Part shown: piece after piece, positions 35,174-43,141 of the stretch
Position numbering within the stretch: the first letter of the stretch is position 1
How the letters are laid out: the number at the start of each line of letters is the position of its first letter
Assembly (NCBI GenBank): GCA_024226555.1
Contig: JAAELO010000631.1
Location: 17,710-81,709 of the forward strand
Direction of reading: 5' to 3'
Length of the DNA stretch: 64,000 bases
From: Desulfobacterales bacterium
Lineage (GTDB): Bacteria > Desulfobacterota > Desulfobacteria > Desulfobacterales > JAAELO01
Program-made: the position numbers and the translations under genes
Notes under the pieces: generated by a model
Told to the model about the DNA's origin: nothing
What the model saw: the letters and a program-made list of their open reading frames with translations, nothing else
Databases searched by the model: none

Positions 35174-36094
35174 ATGAAAAAATCTGAATTTATTCCAGAA
35201 TACGAAACTAATATTATTGAAACATTAGATACATATTTTGATGAAATGAAAGCAATTGATCGTTTGAACCATAATACTATTTATAACAGAGAGTTTGAGT
35301 TAAAAAGGTTTATATCTTTTTGCAAGTCAAATAATATTGATAAACCTTATATGATTAACAGAAAGATAGTTATTTCTTATTTGGGTATTTTAAATATAAC
35401 ATCTGCTTCTAAAAAGACAGTTATGTTCATTTTAGAACGTTATATGGACTATTTGGTTAATGAAAACCTGATTCTTGAAAATTGGGCATCACTAATCCCT
35501 AAACCTAAGTCTTATATGCCAGAGTCTGACCACTTAACTCTTGACGAGATAAATACACTTTTTCAAAGTGAAGCTAATAATGCTAAAGAAAAATTCATTG
35601 ATCGTAATATTCTGTTGTTAACACTTTTTACTAACTTATGCCTTCGTGTTTCAGAAGTTTTAAATCTAAAGTTTAAAGATGTAAGATTTGAATCAAAAGA
35701 GATCTGGATAAAAAGAAAAAGGTCCAAAATTGCAAAAATATTTTTAAATGATCACATAGTTGAAAAATTTAAAAACTGGTATTCAAAAAGGGATGAATTT
35801 AAAGGTTCTGAATCAGATTGGATTTTTATTTCAACAAGAGGTACACAACTTACTCCAAGGCAAACAAGGCACATAATTGGTCAATCACTGCAAAAAGCAG
35901 GTATTGAGAAAAGAAAAAGTGGTACACACCTATTAAGACACTCTGGAGCAAGTTTGTTATCTGAAGCAGGTGAAAACCCGACAATGATACAATATTTGCT
36001 TGGTCATGAGAATATCGCAACTACCAATAGATATCTACACTTTAACTCCAAAGCTATGAAAGAGATGGTTCAAAGGAGTCCTTCTTTTGGATAA
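35174..36094 (+). CDS. Tyrosine recombinase (XerC/D or integrase type)
   Basis: A 306-residue site-specific recombinase. The N-terminal SAM-like DNA-binding domain spans about residues 10-95. The catalytic domain has R in N-L-C-L-R-V-S-E-V-L-N-L, the H-L-L-R-H motif in G-T-H-L-L-R-H-S-G-A-S, the later H in L-G-H-E-N-I-A-T-T, and the nucleophile Y in N-R-Y-L-H-F. All key residues are present. Length fits XerC/XerD or a short integrase. It stands alone with no phage genes or partner nearby. Paired palindromes lie upstream. AAGGATATATGC precedes the ATG. Whether it resolves chromosome dimers or moves an element cannot be told from here. Confidence 0.93.
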   Translation: MKKSEFIPEYETNIIETLDTYFDEMKAIDRLNHNTIYNREFELKRFISFCKSNNIDKPYMINRKIVISYLGILNITSASKKTVMFILERYMDYLVNENLILENWASLIPKPKSYMPESDHLTLDEINTLFQSEANNAKEKFIDRNILLLTLFTNLCLRVSEVLNLKFKDVRFESKEIWIKRKRSKIAKIFLNDHIVEKFKNWYSKRDEFKGSESDWIFISTRGTQLTPRQTRHIIGQSLQKAGIEKRKSGTHLLRHSGASLLSEAGENPTMIQYLLGHENIATTNRYLHFNSKAMKEMVQRSPSFG

Positions 36095-36218
36095 ATCTTG
36101 ATTAAATCAAATATATTGTTATAAAGTTTAAACATGATTTTTTTACTTTAAAGAATAAAAATAAACTTATAATCAAAATTCATCTAATAATTGTTCATAA
36201 ATCTTTTAAAGGGGTAAA

Positions 36219-36947
36219 ATGAATCAAAAATATCAATACTCAATATTAGGTTTTTTCTTTGCTTTTGCACTTATATGTTCAACATATATATTTGGACAGG
36301 CAATTATAAAGGCTGTACCTTCAAGCCAGGTTGTAAAAGTAAGAGGTGTATCTGAACGAATAATAAAGTCAGATAGAGTAAACTGGGGTATAAAAATTAG
36401 CAATACTAATACTAATCCTGATTTTGCCTATAGTTTAACTGAAGATGGAATAGGAATAGTTAAAAAATTTCTTACAGATAAGGGCATTCCATCTGATAGA
36501 ATCCATTTTGCTCCTTATAATAAAGAACAATTAACAAAAAGGCGAACTTTAGATAAATTAGGAAATTACGAGTACAAAATAATTGGCTATAAGGTATCAA
36601 GACGTTTGTATGTTAAAAATTTTAATAATCTCAATTTAATTGAAAAATTGAATCAGGAATTTGATAAGATTATGGAAAAAAAAGGTGTTAGTGCTCAATC
36701 TCTATCTCCATATTTTTATTACAGTAAACCAATGGGATATATTAAACCTGATTTACTCAAAGAAGCTGCAAAAAATGCATATGTAAGAGCAACTATTGTA
36801 GCTGAGAGTAGTGGATCTAAGTTAGGTCCCTTAAGGGCAGCAAGACAAGGTGCATTTAATGGATTTAGTGATGATGGAATGGTAGGAGGAAGCACAAGAG
36901 AGCATAGAATAACTGCATTAGTAACAGTTGATTATGCATTAGATTAA
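36219..36947 (+). CDS. SIMPL-domain (DUF541) periplasmic protein
   Basis: A 242-residue protein with an N-terminal hydrophobic segment (residues 7-30, uncleaved anchor or signal peptide) and a SIMPL domain. V-V-K-V-R-G-V-S-E-R at about 37-46 matches the family's typical V-x-G-x-G-E, and the C-terminal end reads A-A-K-N-A-Y-V-R-A-T-I-V-A-E-S-S-G-S-K-L-G. Family members are envelope proteins of uncertain function, some tied to stress tolerance. AAAGGGGT lies before the ATG. It is a single gene with gaps on both sides. Confidence 0.85.
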   Translation: MNQKYQYSILGFFFAFALICSTYIFGQAIIKAVPSSQVVKVRGVSERIIKSDRVNWGIKISNTNTNPDFAYSLTEDGIGIVKKFLTDKGIPSDRIHFAPYNKEQLTKRRTLDKLGNYEYKIIGYKVSRRLYVKNFNNLNLIEKLNQEFDKIMEKKGVSAQSLSPYFYYSKPMGYIKPDLLKEAAKNAYVRATIVAESSGSKLGPLRAARQGAFNGFSDDGMVGGSTREHRITALVTVDYALD

Positions 36948-37072
36948 TATAAGGGAAAAACTCTTCTAAGTAACACTTTTTATTTTTTTGTTATTAGTAA
37001 GTTATGTTCCAGAGTATCTTTTGGACGAATCGCTAATGAACTAAAATTTTGATAGAAACTCATTTAAAATGT

Positions 37073-38338
37073 TTAGAAAAAAGTCCAAGGATAATCAAAA
37101 AACATAGATAATTCTGTTCCCTCACTTCCGGTTGCCACATCTAATCTATAAACAAATCCCGAATTTACAACCATCCGGATACCGATCCCTGTGGAATGTT
37201 TAATTTCATCATATAAATCGCTTTCATGATCAGCTATTGTTCCTGCTTCATGAAAAAAAGCAATTTGAAAAGAGGTTCTAATATCTTTCATAAACAAAAT
37301 ATTGAAAGGAGTTTTTTCATCAGTCAGATTCCATCTGAATTCAACTCCGGCAAATCTGGTATGGGCCCCTCTGAATCTCATGCTTGTAAAAGATCTTAAT
37401 CGGCTAAGACCTCCAAGTGATGATGCGCTTCCATAGCTGTTTTCAGCTACAACATTATCCACAAATTCATCTCTGGCTGCTTCAGCCTCCGTATCTCCAG
37501 GAGTTACATTTAAATAGTAATTATCAATGATATTATCCCTGTCTGTATCTCCTTTTCTTGTTACATGTGAATCTGAATGAAAGTAGTTAAAGACAACAGT
37601 ACTTTGACTTAAAACTGGAACATATGCTGTTGAGTTGATATCAACTACATAGCTCTTAACATCATTAGAATCTACATCAAGTGGCATGTTTGCAGAAATA
37701 CTAAATCTGAATCCAACTCTGGGGTCGTTTTTATCATCTGTTAAATCAAAAAGAAAACCTCCTCCTAATATATGCTCTCTATCATTATCAGATCCTTCTG
37801 TATTTATAAGAATATTACCATCTTTATCTCTTATACTTTTAATATTAGCATTTGTTGAATAAAGGCTTAAATTAAAATCCAACATTCTCTGAAAAAAAGT
37901 TAAAGTCGCATCAACTCCAGCACCGCTTGATTTAGAAAGTTCAGCAGAGTTAAAGTCATCTGGGTCTTCATTGCCTTTCATACCTCTTGATGAATTGATG
38001 AGAAATGAAGCTTTATTAATATATGAAGCACCAAAATTCAGAAAAAACCTTTCAGGTATAATATAAAAATCAGTTATACCTAAAGCAAAACCTTCTACAT
38101 CACCAAATATTCCAAGGGACTTAATATCTAATTCACTTTCATAAACATTATTTATAGATATTCCAACTCCAAGTCCTTCTCCTAAGCCTGGAATGCTATA
38201 AGGAACTGGTATAATCCCATACGAAAAACTCTTATCGAATTGAGGTCTTCTTCTGATTTTTTCAATAAAGTTTTCTTGTGAAAACAAAAATGAACTTTTG
38301 AAAATTAGGATTAACAATATAAATAGTATTTTTTTCAT
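37073..38338 (-). CDS. Omp85-superfamily outer-membrane beta-barrel protein without POTRA
   Basis: A 421-residue outer-membrane protein. It has a signal peptide (M-K-K-I-L-F-I-L-L-I-L-I-F, cleavage near residue 20), then alternating hydrophobic beta-strands and a final aromatic W-T-F-F suited to the Bam complex. The segment L-G-G-L-S-R-L-R-S-F-T-S-M-R-F-R-G near residue 315 matches the conserved loop/strand region of BamA/TamA-type barrels. POTRA domains are absent, so it is a barrel-only Omp85 relative. Residues 240-300 carry an extended acidic loop. It is a single minus-strand gene; role unknown, possibly lipid or protein transport. Confidence 0.8.
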   Translation of the reverse strand: MKKILFILLILIFKSSFLFSQENFIEKIRRRPQFDKSFSYGIIPVPYSIPGLGEGLGVGISINNVYESELDIKSLGIFGDVEGFALGITDFYIIPERFFLNFGASYINKASFLINSSRGMKGNEDPDDFNSAELSKSSGAGVDATLTFFQRMLDFNLSLYSTNANIKSIRDKDGNILINTEGSDNDREHILGGGFLFDLTDDKNDPRVGFRFSISANMPLDVDSNDVKSYVVDINSTAYVPVLSQSTVVFNYFHSDSHVTRKGDTDRDNIIDNYYLNVTPGDTEAEAARDEFVDNVVAENSYGSASSLGGLSRLRSFTSMRFRGAHTRFAGVEFRWNLTDEKTPFNILFMKDIRTSFQIAFFHEAGTIADHESDLYDEIKHSTGIGIRMVVNSGFVYRLDVATGSEGTELSMFFDYPWTFF

Positions 38339-38572
38339 AAATATAGATCTTTAAAGAAGTTAATGTAGATTATAATTTATATAAAATTCAATTTTAGGTC
38401 AATCAAAACAATTAGTAAAAATGCTGAGTTGTTAAAATTAAACAATGTGACAAATATATATACAGATGTGGTGCAATTTAAAGATCTTATATAAGATCTT
38501 TCTAAATTAAATTTGACATTGATTTAACAGATGTTAGTTTAAAATATAAAATAAATTAAAAGAGGATAAATA

Positions 38573-38956
38573 ATGTTTTTAAAACTTTTTCTAGCGTTTA
38601 CTTTGATACCGGTTTTTGAAATATACTTATTAATTGAAGCCGGAGATAAAATTGGTTCATTAAGCACAATTGGTTTAGTTATTTTAAGTGGAATTATAGG
38701 AGCATGGTTAGCAAGATTGCAAGGTTTAACTACCATGAAGAAAATCCAAGCCAGTTTGAACAATGGAATTATGCCAAAAGAAGAGATTATTGATGGCTTA
38801 ATTATTTTTATAGCAGGTGTTGTTCTTCTTACACCTGGGTTTTTAACAGATATTGCAGGATTATTACTTCTTTTCCCACCATCACGTGAAATACTTAAAA
38901 AATCTTTAAAAAGCAGATTTGATAGTATAATAATTAATAAAACCATCGATATATAA
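38573..38956 (+). CDS. FxsA-family inner-membrane protein
   Basis: A 127-residue protein with the FxsA pattern: an N-terminal hydrophobic helix ending P-V-F-E-I-Y-L-L-I, then the membrane segment G-L-V-I-L-S-G-I-I-G-A-W-L-A-R-L-Q-G near residue 37, and a third one with L-L-T-P-G-F-L-T-D-I-A-G-L-L-L-L. FxsA homologues are cytoplasmic-membrane proteins first seen as suppressors of F-plasmid exclusion of phage T7; cellular function is unclear. AGAGGAT upstream supports the ATG. It is twelve bases from the nitroreductase gene, so they are probably one transcript. Confidence 0.9.
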   Translation: MFLKLFLAFTLIPVFEIYLLIEAGDKIGSLSTIGLVILSGIIGAWLARLQGLTTMKKIQASLNNGIMPKEEIIDGLIIFIAGVVLLTPGFLTDIAGLLLLFPPSREILKKSLKSRFDSIIINKTIDI

Positions 38957-38968
38957 GGAAAAGAAAGA

Positions 38969-39490
38969 ATGTTTTTAGAATTAGTAAGGAAAAGAAGAAG
39001 CATTAGAAATTTTTCTGATGGGATTATTGACGATGAAACAATAAATAAAATCATTGAAGCTGTATTAATGGCTCCATCATCAAGGAGTATTAAGCCATGT
39101 GAATTTATTATTGTAAAAGATAAAAAAGTTTTAGATGATCTTTCTAAATCAAAAGAACATGGATCATCTTTCCTAAAAGGAGCTAACTTGGGAATAGTTG
39201 TATGCTCAGACACTTCTAAATCAGATGTATGTGTAGAGGATGCATCTATAGCATCTATTTATATACAACTTGCTGCAGAATCATTAAATTTAGGTAGCTG
39301 TTGGATTCAAATAAGAAAAAGGGAACATAGTAGCGATAAAATGGCAGAATTATATGTCTCAGAAAATTTAAATATTCCTTCTAATTATCAAGTTGAATCT
39401 ATTATAGCAATAGGTTATCCATCTGAAATGAAAGAGCCTTATAACAGTAATGATCTTGATTATAGTAAAGTGCATATAGAGAAATTCTAA
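38969..39490 (+). CDS. Nitroreductase-family flavoprotein
   Basis: A 173-residue FMN-dependent oxidoreductase of the nitroreductase fold. The start R-K-R-R-S-I-R-N-F binds the FMN phosphate, A-P-S-S-R-S-I-K-P near residue 36 is the second flavin-binding segment, and a late G-S-C-W-I-Q and I-A-I-G-Y-P match the family. It is short, so it belongs to a compact subfamily. The substrate cannot be predicted. It follows fxsA closely, with AAGGAAAAGAAAG before the ATG, and converges on an unknown minus-strand gene whose stop is two bases beyond. Confidence 0.9.
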   Translation: MFLELVRKRRSIRNFSDGIIDDETINKIIEAVLMAPSSRSIKPCEFIIVKDKKVLDDLSKSKEHGSSFLKGANLGIVVCSDTSKSDVCVEDASIASIYIQLAAESLNLGSCWIQIRKREHSSDKMAELYVSENLNIPSNYQVESIIAIGYPSEMKEPYNSNDLDYSKVHIEKF

Positions 39491-39492
39491 AA

Positions 39493-39921
39493 TTATTTTT
39501 CTTTTAAACACTCATTAAGTTCTGATAAATTACCAATATTTCTGATGTAGTTATCGATGCTTTCTGATTGTTTAGAAGTTAAATTTTTAAAACTTAGCTT
39601 ACACTCCCTTAATTCATAAAATGATGATTCATTAACAACATTATCGTAAGATTTCGTAAAAGAAATTTTTTGGTTTGAAAAGCCATTATTAATTCTTAAC
39701 AGATCAAGAACTCCATTTTCAGGCATTATACTATCTTCATTGAAGTATCTAATAACCAAACTTCTAGTACTAATTTTTTCAATTTTGCTTAGTTGTGGAT
39801 AAATAGGTTCAACCATTGCGAAATAATCACTTTCTTTGCAAAGATCAATATACTTATTATCGAGTTCATAGACATTATCCCTACCAATTAAATCGTCTTC
39901 ATAGTTTAATACTGATAACAT
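39493..39921 (-). CDS. Unrecognised protein with a possible degenerate PilZ domain
   Basis: A 142-residue soluble protein. The C-terminal half faintly resembles PilZ: V-L-D-L-L-R-I-N-N-G-F could match the D-x-S-x-x-G strand and C-K-L-S-F-K-N-L-T-S-K-Q-S-E-S-I-D-N-Y-I the closing strand and helix. The c-di-GMP-binding R-x-x-x-R motif is absent, so ligand binding is doubtful. AAGGGGAAGGAG precedes the ATG at 39921, a strong ribosome binding site. It stands alone between the convergent nitroreductase gene and a gap. Coding is fairly sure; the PilZ idea is weak. Confidence 0.6.
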   Translation of the reverse strand: MLSVLNYEDDLIGRDNVYELDNKYIDLCKESDYFAMVEPIYPQLSKIEKISTRSLVIRYFNEDSIMPENGVLDLLRINNGFSNQKISFTKSYDNVVNESSFYELRECKLSFKNLTSKQSESIDNYIRNIGNLSELNECLKEK

Positions 39922-40178
39922 ATAATTCTCCTTCCCCTTAAATAAATTTATCTTTGAATTTACTATAGTAAAATTAACAAATTAAAGTCTATAGACTATA
40001 AAACTCAAATTCATAGGTCAGTATCCTGATTCTATAAATTAAGTCGGGAGATTATCCTGTAATTTAAAATAGATTATATTAAAAACATTTGGAATGGAAT
40101 TGGAGTAAAATATAACTATCTGTATATATTGCTTAATATTAGATTTTTATGATAGGTATTTCTACCTATATTAAAAAT

Positions 40179-40421
40179 TTAATGAAGTGTTGGACCAAAA
40201 TCACAACTCTTAACTTCATAATATGCATCAAAAACATTTATTAACACCTCAGCTGTATTAAAGTTACTTTCAAGCTCCTCAGCTGAATAAGAATTAACTT
40301 CTTCTAAAAATTCTTTTACAACATTATCAACAACAACTCTATCTTCACCTTTTTTACCACGACAAAAAAGTTCCTGAAGTACATTTTCTACAGCATTCAT
40401 TATTTTCATCTTATTATTCAT
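40179..40421 (-). CDS. Small acidic unrecognised protein
   Basis: An 80-residue acidic helical protein beginning M-N-N-K-M-K-I-M-N-A-V-E-N-V-L-Q-E-L-F. It has no signal peptide or known motif. AGAGAGGTAG lies before the ATG. The genes on either side are also small and unrecognised, with long gaps between (257 bases before, 309 after), and the 39.5-41.3 kb stretch looks like a loosely packed accessory region. Function unknown. Confidence 0.6.
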   Translation of the reverse strand: MNNKMKIMNAVENVLQELFCRGKKGEDRVVVDNVVKEFLEEVNSYSAEELESNFNTAEVLINVFDAYYEVKSCDFGPTLH

Positions 40422-40730
40422 AGCACTACCTCTCTTAATAAGATTAATATTATAATTTGTAAGATTTATTTTTAAGATAAATTTATAAAACTCAGATGTT
40501 CATTTGTGTGTTAAAGTTATAATAACATTAATGAAAATTAGCAGTCAAGCCTTTTAACTTGTTGAAATATATATAAAATTGCGAGATTCCCTGTGGCAAA
40601 GCCTTGGGAATTATTTGATTTTAAAATAGAAGATTTGCATAAACATTTTATTCTTTTTGATATGAAATTTAAAAAAAAATATAAATTTTTCAAAATTAAA
40701 ACATTTTTCAATTAGAAAATTGCAAAAAAC
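40422..40730. other. Intergenic region with a GGGAAT hairpin
   Basis: About 310 non-coding bases. The stretch near 40581-40606 can form a hairpin: GATTCCC with GGGAATT, and an inner GGC with GCC. GAGATTCCC resembles the outer end of the MITE-like family, so this may be a decayed solo end. Otherwise only A/T-rich sequence is seen, including the promoter region expected for the 80-residue gene. Confidence 0.4.
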
Positions 40731-41333
40731 TCATTTTTTAATTGTTTTTTTACTAAAATGTTTTTTAAAAATTTCACTAAAAATAACATCTTTGACAAAA
40801 AATCGTGTGTTCATCCTCATTATTCTCTGTGAAATTATTGATAAAGTTTTTTTAATCTTCCTGCTAACTTTGTCATTGTTATTTTTGAAATTGTAACTAA
40901 GTGTTTTTAAATCACCAATTTTTGACAAACTATGAAGAATTAATATTTTTTTTTCATCATTAGATTTACTAAATGTATTTAAAAGATCATTTTCACAAAT
41001 TATTCCAATATTAGAAATGGCATCTCTCGCTGTATATTTTATTACTGGATTCTTATTGCCAAGAAAATCTATTAATTCTTTTGTAAACTCTGAATATTTA
41101 TAAATCCCTGCTAATTCAACAGCTCTCCACACAACCTCATCATTATTGTTTTTAAAAGCTATTTTAATTAAAGCCTTATATTCATCACCCTTTTCATATC
41201 TCAAGCTTTCTATAGCATCTATTTGTATGTTGGATTCGTTACTTTTTAAATCTTCTAAAATTTTATCAGACTTTGTAGAACATGAAAAAAGCATATAAAT
41301 TAATATTAAAGGTATAATCTTATTTATTTTCAT
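40731..41333 (-). CDS. HEAT-repeat lipoprotein
   Basis: A 200-residue predicted lipoprotein. The signal peptide ends in lipobox L-F-S-C (Cys near residue 18), a site for Lgt and LspA, both encoded in this window. The mature part has repeated helical pairs of HEAT type: N-I-Q-I-D-A-I-E-S-L-R-Y, then E-V-V-W-R-A-V-E-L-A-G-I, then P-V-I-K-Y-T-A-R-D-A-I-S-N-I-G. Such repeats act as protein-binding scaffolds. The last 40 residues are basic. It stands alone, 84 bases from the tRNA-Arg gene on the same strand; AAAGGAAAAAAAATG is its start region. Confidence 0.8.
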   Translation of the reverse strand: MKINKIIPLILIYMLFSCSTKSDKILEDLKSNESNIQIDAIESLRYEKGDEYKALIKIAFKNNNDEVVWRAVELAGIYKYSEFTKELIDFLGNKNPVIKYTARDAISNIGIICENDLLNTFSKSNDEKKILILHSLSKIGDLKTLSYNFKNNNDKVSRKIKKTLSIISQRIMRMNTRFFVKDVIFSEIFKKHFSKKTIKK

Positions 41334-41417
41334 TTTTTTTCCTTTACTAAAGGAATTATATAATCATATTTTTGAATTTTTAAATAGAATTTTAATTTAT
41401 TTAAGATAAGATATCAG

Positions 41418-41494
<77 letters not shown>

Positions 41495-41663
41495 TTACTG
41501 AAACGAAATGACTTATAGCAGGGCTATATAAATTTGTCCACAAAAATAAATAATATTTTATTTTTTTTCATCAAACCTTGTAATTATGTGCTTTTGATTT
41601 ATAGTTATTTGAGAAAGTGTTATAATTGAGAGTATTCGCTAAGCTTAATTTCAACTATTTAAA

Positions 41664-41840
41664 GGGAATCTCTAATAATTAATTCGGATTGAAATAAAAG
41701 GATAAAAAAAGAATAACGAACTGATTCGTTTATAAAAAGCTTTTGTTTTATAAAGTTTACATTTTTTTTGAAAAATTCTGTTGTTTTGCTTTTAAAACAA
41801 CTTAAGAATTTCGGTCAAAAGGCAGTTACTATAGATTCTC
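41664..41840 (+). repeat. MITE-like element upstream of the sigma factor gene
   Basis: A 177-base copy with ends GGGAATCTCTAATAATTAA and AGTTACTATAGATTCTC. The interior has AATAACGAACTGATTCGTTT, TTTTATAAAGTTTACA and CGGTCAAAAGGCA. TAAA flanks both sides (41660-41663 and 41841-41844). It sits 60 bases before the sigma factor start, so it is within or beside that gene's promoter. The rest of 41495-41899 shows no gene. Confidence 0.88.
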
Positions 41841-41899
41841 TAAATTGCTTTTTATTAATATTTAAACATTAGATTTAAAAATAATATATAATAATAGAT

Positions 41900-42925
41900 A
41901 TGGAAAAAAAAAAAATAAGTCCTAAAAAAAAGAGTGCAAAAGCTAAAAAAGCTCTAAAAAAAGTAGCTAAAAAAAAAGCTCCTAAGAAAGCAGCTAAAAA
42001 GAAGGCAACTAAAAAGAAAACAGCTAAAAAGAAAACTGTTGCCAAAGCTTCGGCTAATCCTATTGTAAAATTTGATCCACTGCAGAGTTATCTCCAGGAG
42101 ATAAGTCGATATGACCTTCTAACAAGGGAGCAGGAGGTGGAATTAGGTATCAGAATTCAGGAAGATGATGATAAAGATGCTGCGTATCAGATGGTAACAT
42201 CAAATCTTCGTCTTGTTGTTAAGATTGCTTTAGATTTTCAAAGAATATGGATGCAAAATCTACTCGATTTAATTCAGGAAGGTAATATCGGACTTCTTAA
42301 TGCGGTTAAAAAATTTGATCCCTATAAAAATGTAAAATTTTCATACTATGCATCATTCTGGATCAAAGCTTATATATTAAAATTTATTATGGATAATTGG
42401 CGCCTGGTAAAGATTGGAACGACTCAAGGCCAAAGAAAACTTTTTTTTAAGCTAAAGAAGGAGAAGCAAAAATTAATTGATGAGGGCTTTGAACCTGAAC
42501 CAAAACTACTATCTCAAAGACTTGGAGTTTCAGAAAAAGAGATTGTTGATATGGATCAAAGACTCGATGGATGGGATTTATCTCTTGATGCTCCCCTTAA
42601 AGAAGATTCTGATACAGAACGTATAGAATTTATGAGTACAGAATCAGATTCTGCTGAAGATCAGGTTGCTAAAAAAGAGATTGAAGTTTTGTTGCATGAA
42701 AATGTAAATAACTTTAAGAAAAGTCTTACAGAAAGGGAGATGGAAATTTTTGAAACAAGAATTTTTTCTGACTCTCCTGTCACTCTTCAGCAAATTGGAG
42801 AAAAATATAGTATTTCAAGAGAAAGAGTTAGACAGATTGAAAAGAATATTATTAAGAAGTTAAAAGATTTCTTTAAAAGTGAAATACCTGACTTCTCATC
42901 TTATGATAGTGAAAATAACAATTGA
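41900..42925 (+). CDS. rpoH: RpoH-like sigma factor with a lysine-rich histone-like N-terminal tail
   Basis: A 341-residue sigma-70-family factor of the sigma-32 type. Region 2 has N-L-L-D-L-I-Q-E-G-N-I-G-L and F-S-Y-Y-A-S-F-W-I-K-A-Y-I; the RpoH-type W-R-L-V-K-I-G-T-T-Q-G-Q-R-K-L-F-F follows. Region 4 has the helix-turn-helix T-L-Q-Q-I-G-E-K-Y-S-I-S-R-E-R-V-R-Q-I-E-K. Residues 1-50 are a K/A-rich tail (26 lysines) that core sigma factors lack, similar in style to the H1-like tail of the TPR protein at 18.4 kb. It probably controls heat-shock or envelope-stress genes. A MITE-like element lies just upstream, possibly carrying promoter signals. Confidence 0.9.
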   Translation: MEKKKISPKKKSAKAKKALKKVAKKKAPKKAAKKKATKKKTAKKKTVAKASANPIVKFDPLQSYLQEISRYDLLTREQEVELGIRIQEDDDKDAAYQMVTSNLRLVVKIALDFQRIWMQNLLDLIQEGNIGLLNAVKKFDPYKNVKFSYYASFWIKAYILKFIMDNWRLVKIGTTQGQRKLFFKLKKEKQKLIDEGFEPEPKLLSQRLGVSEKEIVDMDQRLDGWDLSLDAPLKEDSDTERIEFMSTESDSAEDQVAKKEIEVLLHENVNNFKKSLTEREMEIFETRIFSDSPVTLQQIGEKYSISRERVRQIEKNIIKKLKDFFKSEIPDFSSYDSENNN

Positions 42926-42999
42926 TTAGTTAATTTTATAGATTAATCAAATACAAATCCTGAAGCTCTCTTTCCATAAATTGAAATTTAATAAGATAG

Positions 43000-43128
43000 G
43001 GGAATTTCAAATAATATGATTTTTTTTGAAATACAGCGTTTATAAAAATTTTTATTTATATAAAATTTACATTTATTTTTTTTGAAAACGCGGTAGTGCA
43101 GTCAAAAAGCAGTTATTAGAGATTTCCC
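43000..43128 (+). repeat. MITE-like element upstream of the TPR lipoprotein gene
   Basis: A 129-base copy with ends GGGAATTTCAAATAATATG and AGTTATTAGAGATTTCCC. The interior has TTGAAATACAGCGTTTATAAA, a TTTATATAAA segment and CAGTCAAAAAGCA. ATAG flanks both sides (42996-42999 and 43129-43132), a clean 4-bp duplication. It ends 13 bases before the ATG of the next gene, so it provides the leader, including the ribosome binding region. Confidence 0.87.
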
Positions 43129-43141
43129 ATAGGTGATTTAG

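Noticed and set aside
36953..37030. Decayed MITE-like element after the SIMPL gene
   Set aside because: Only GGGAAAAACTCT resembles an end; no interior match and no second end.
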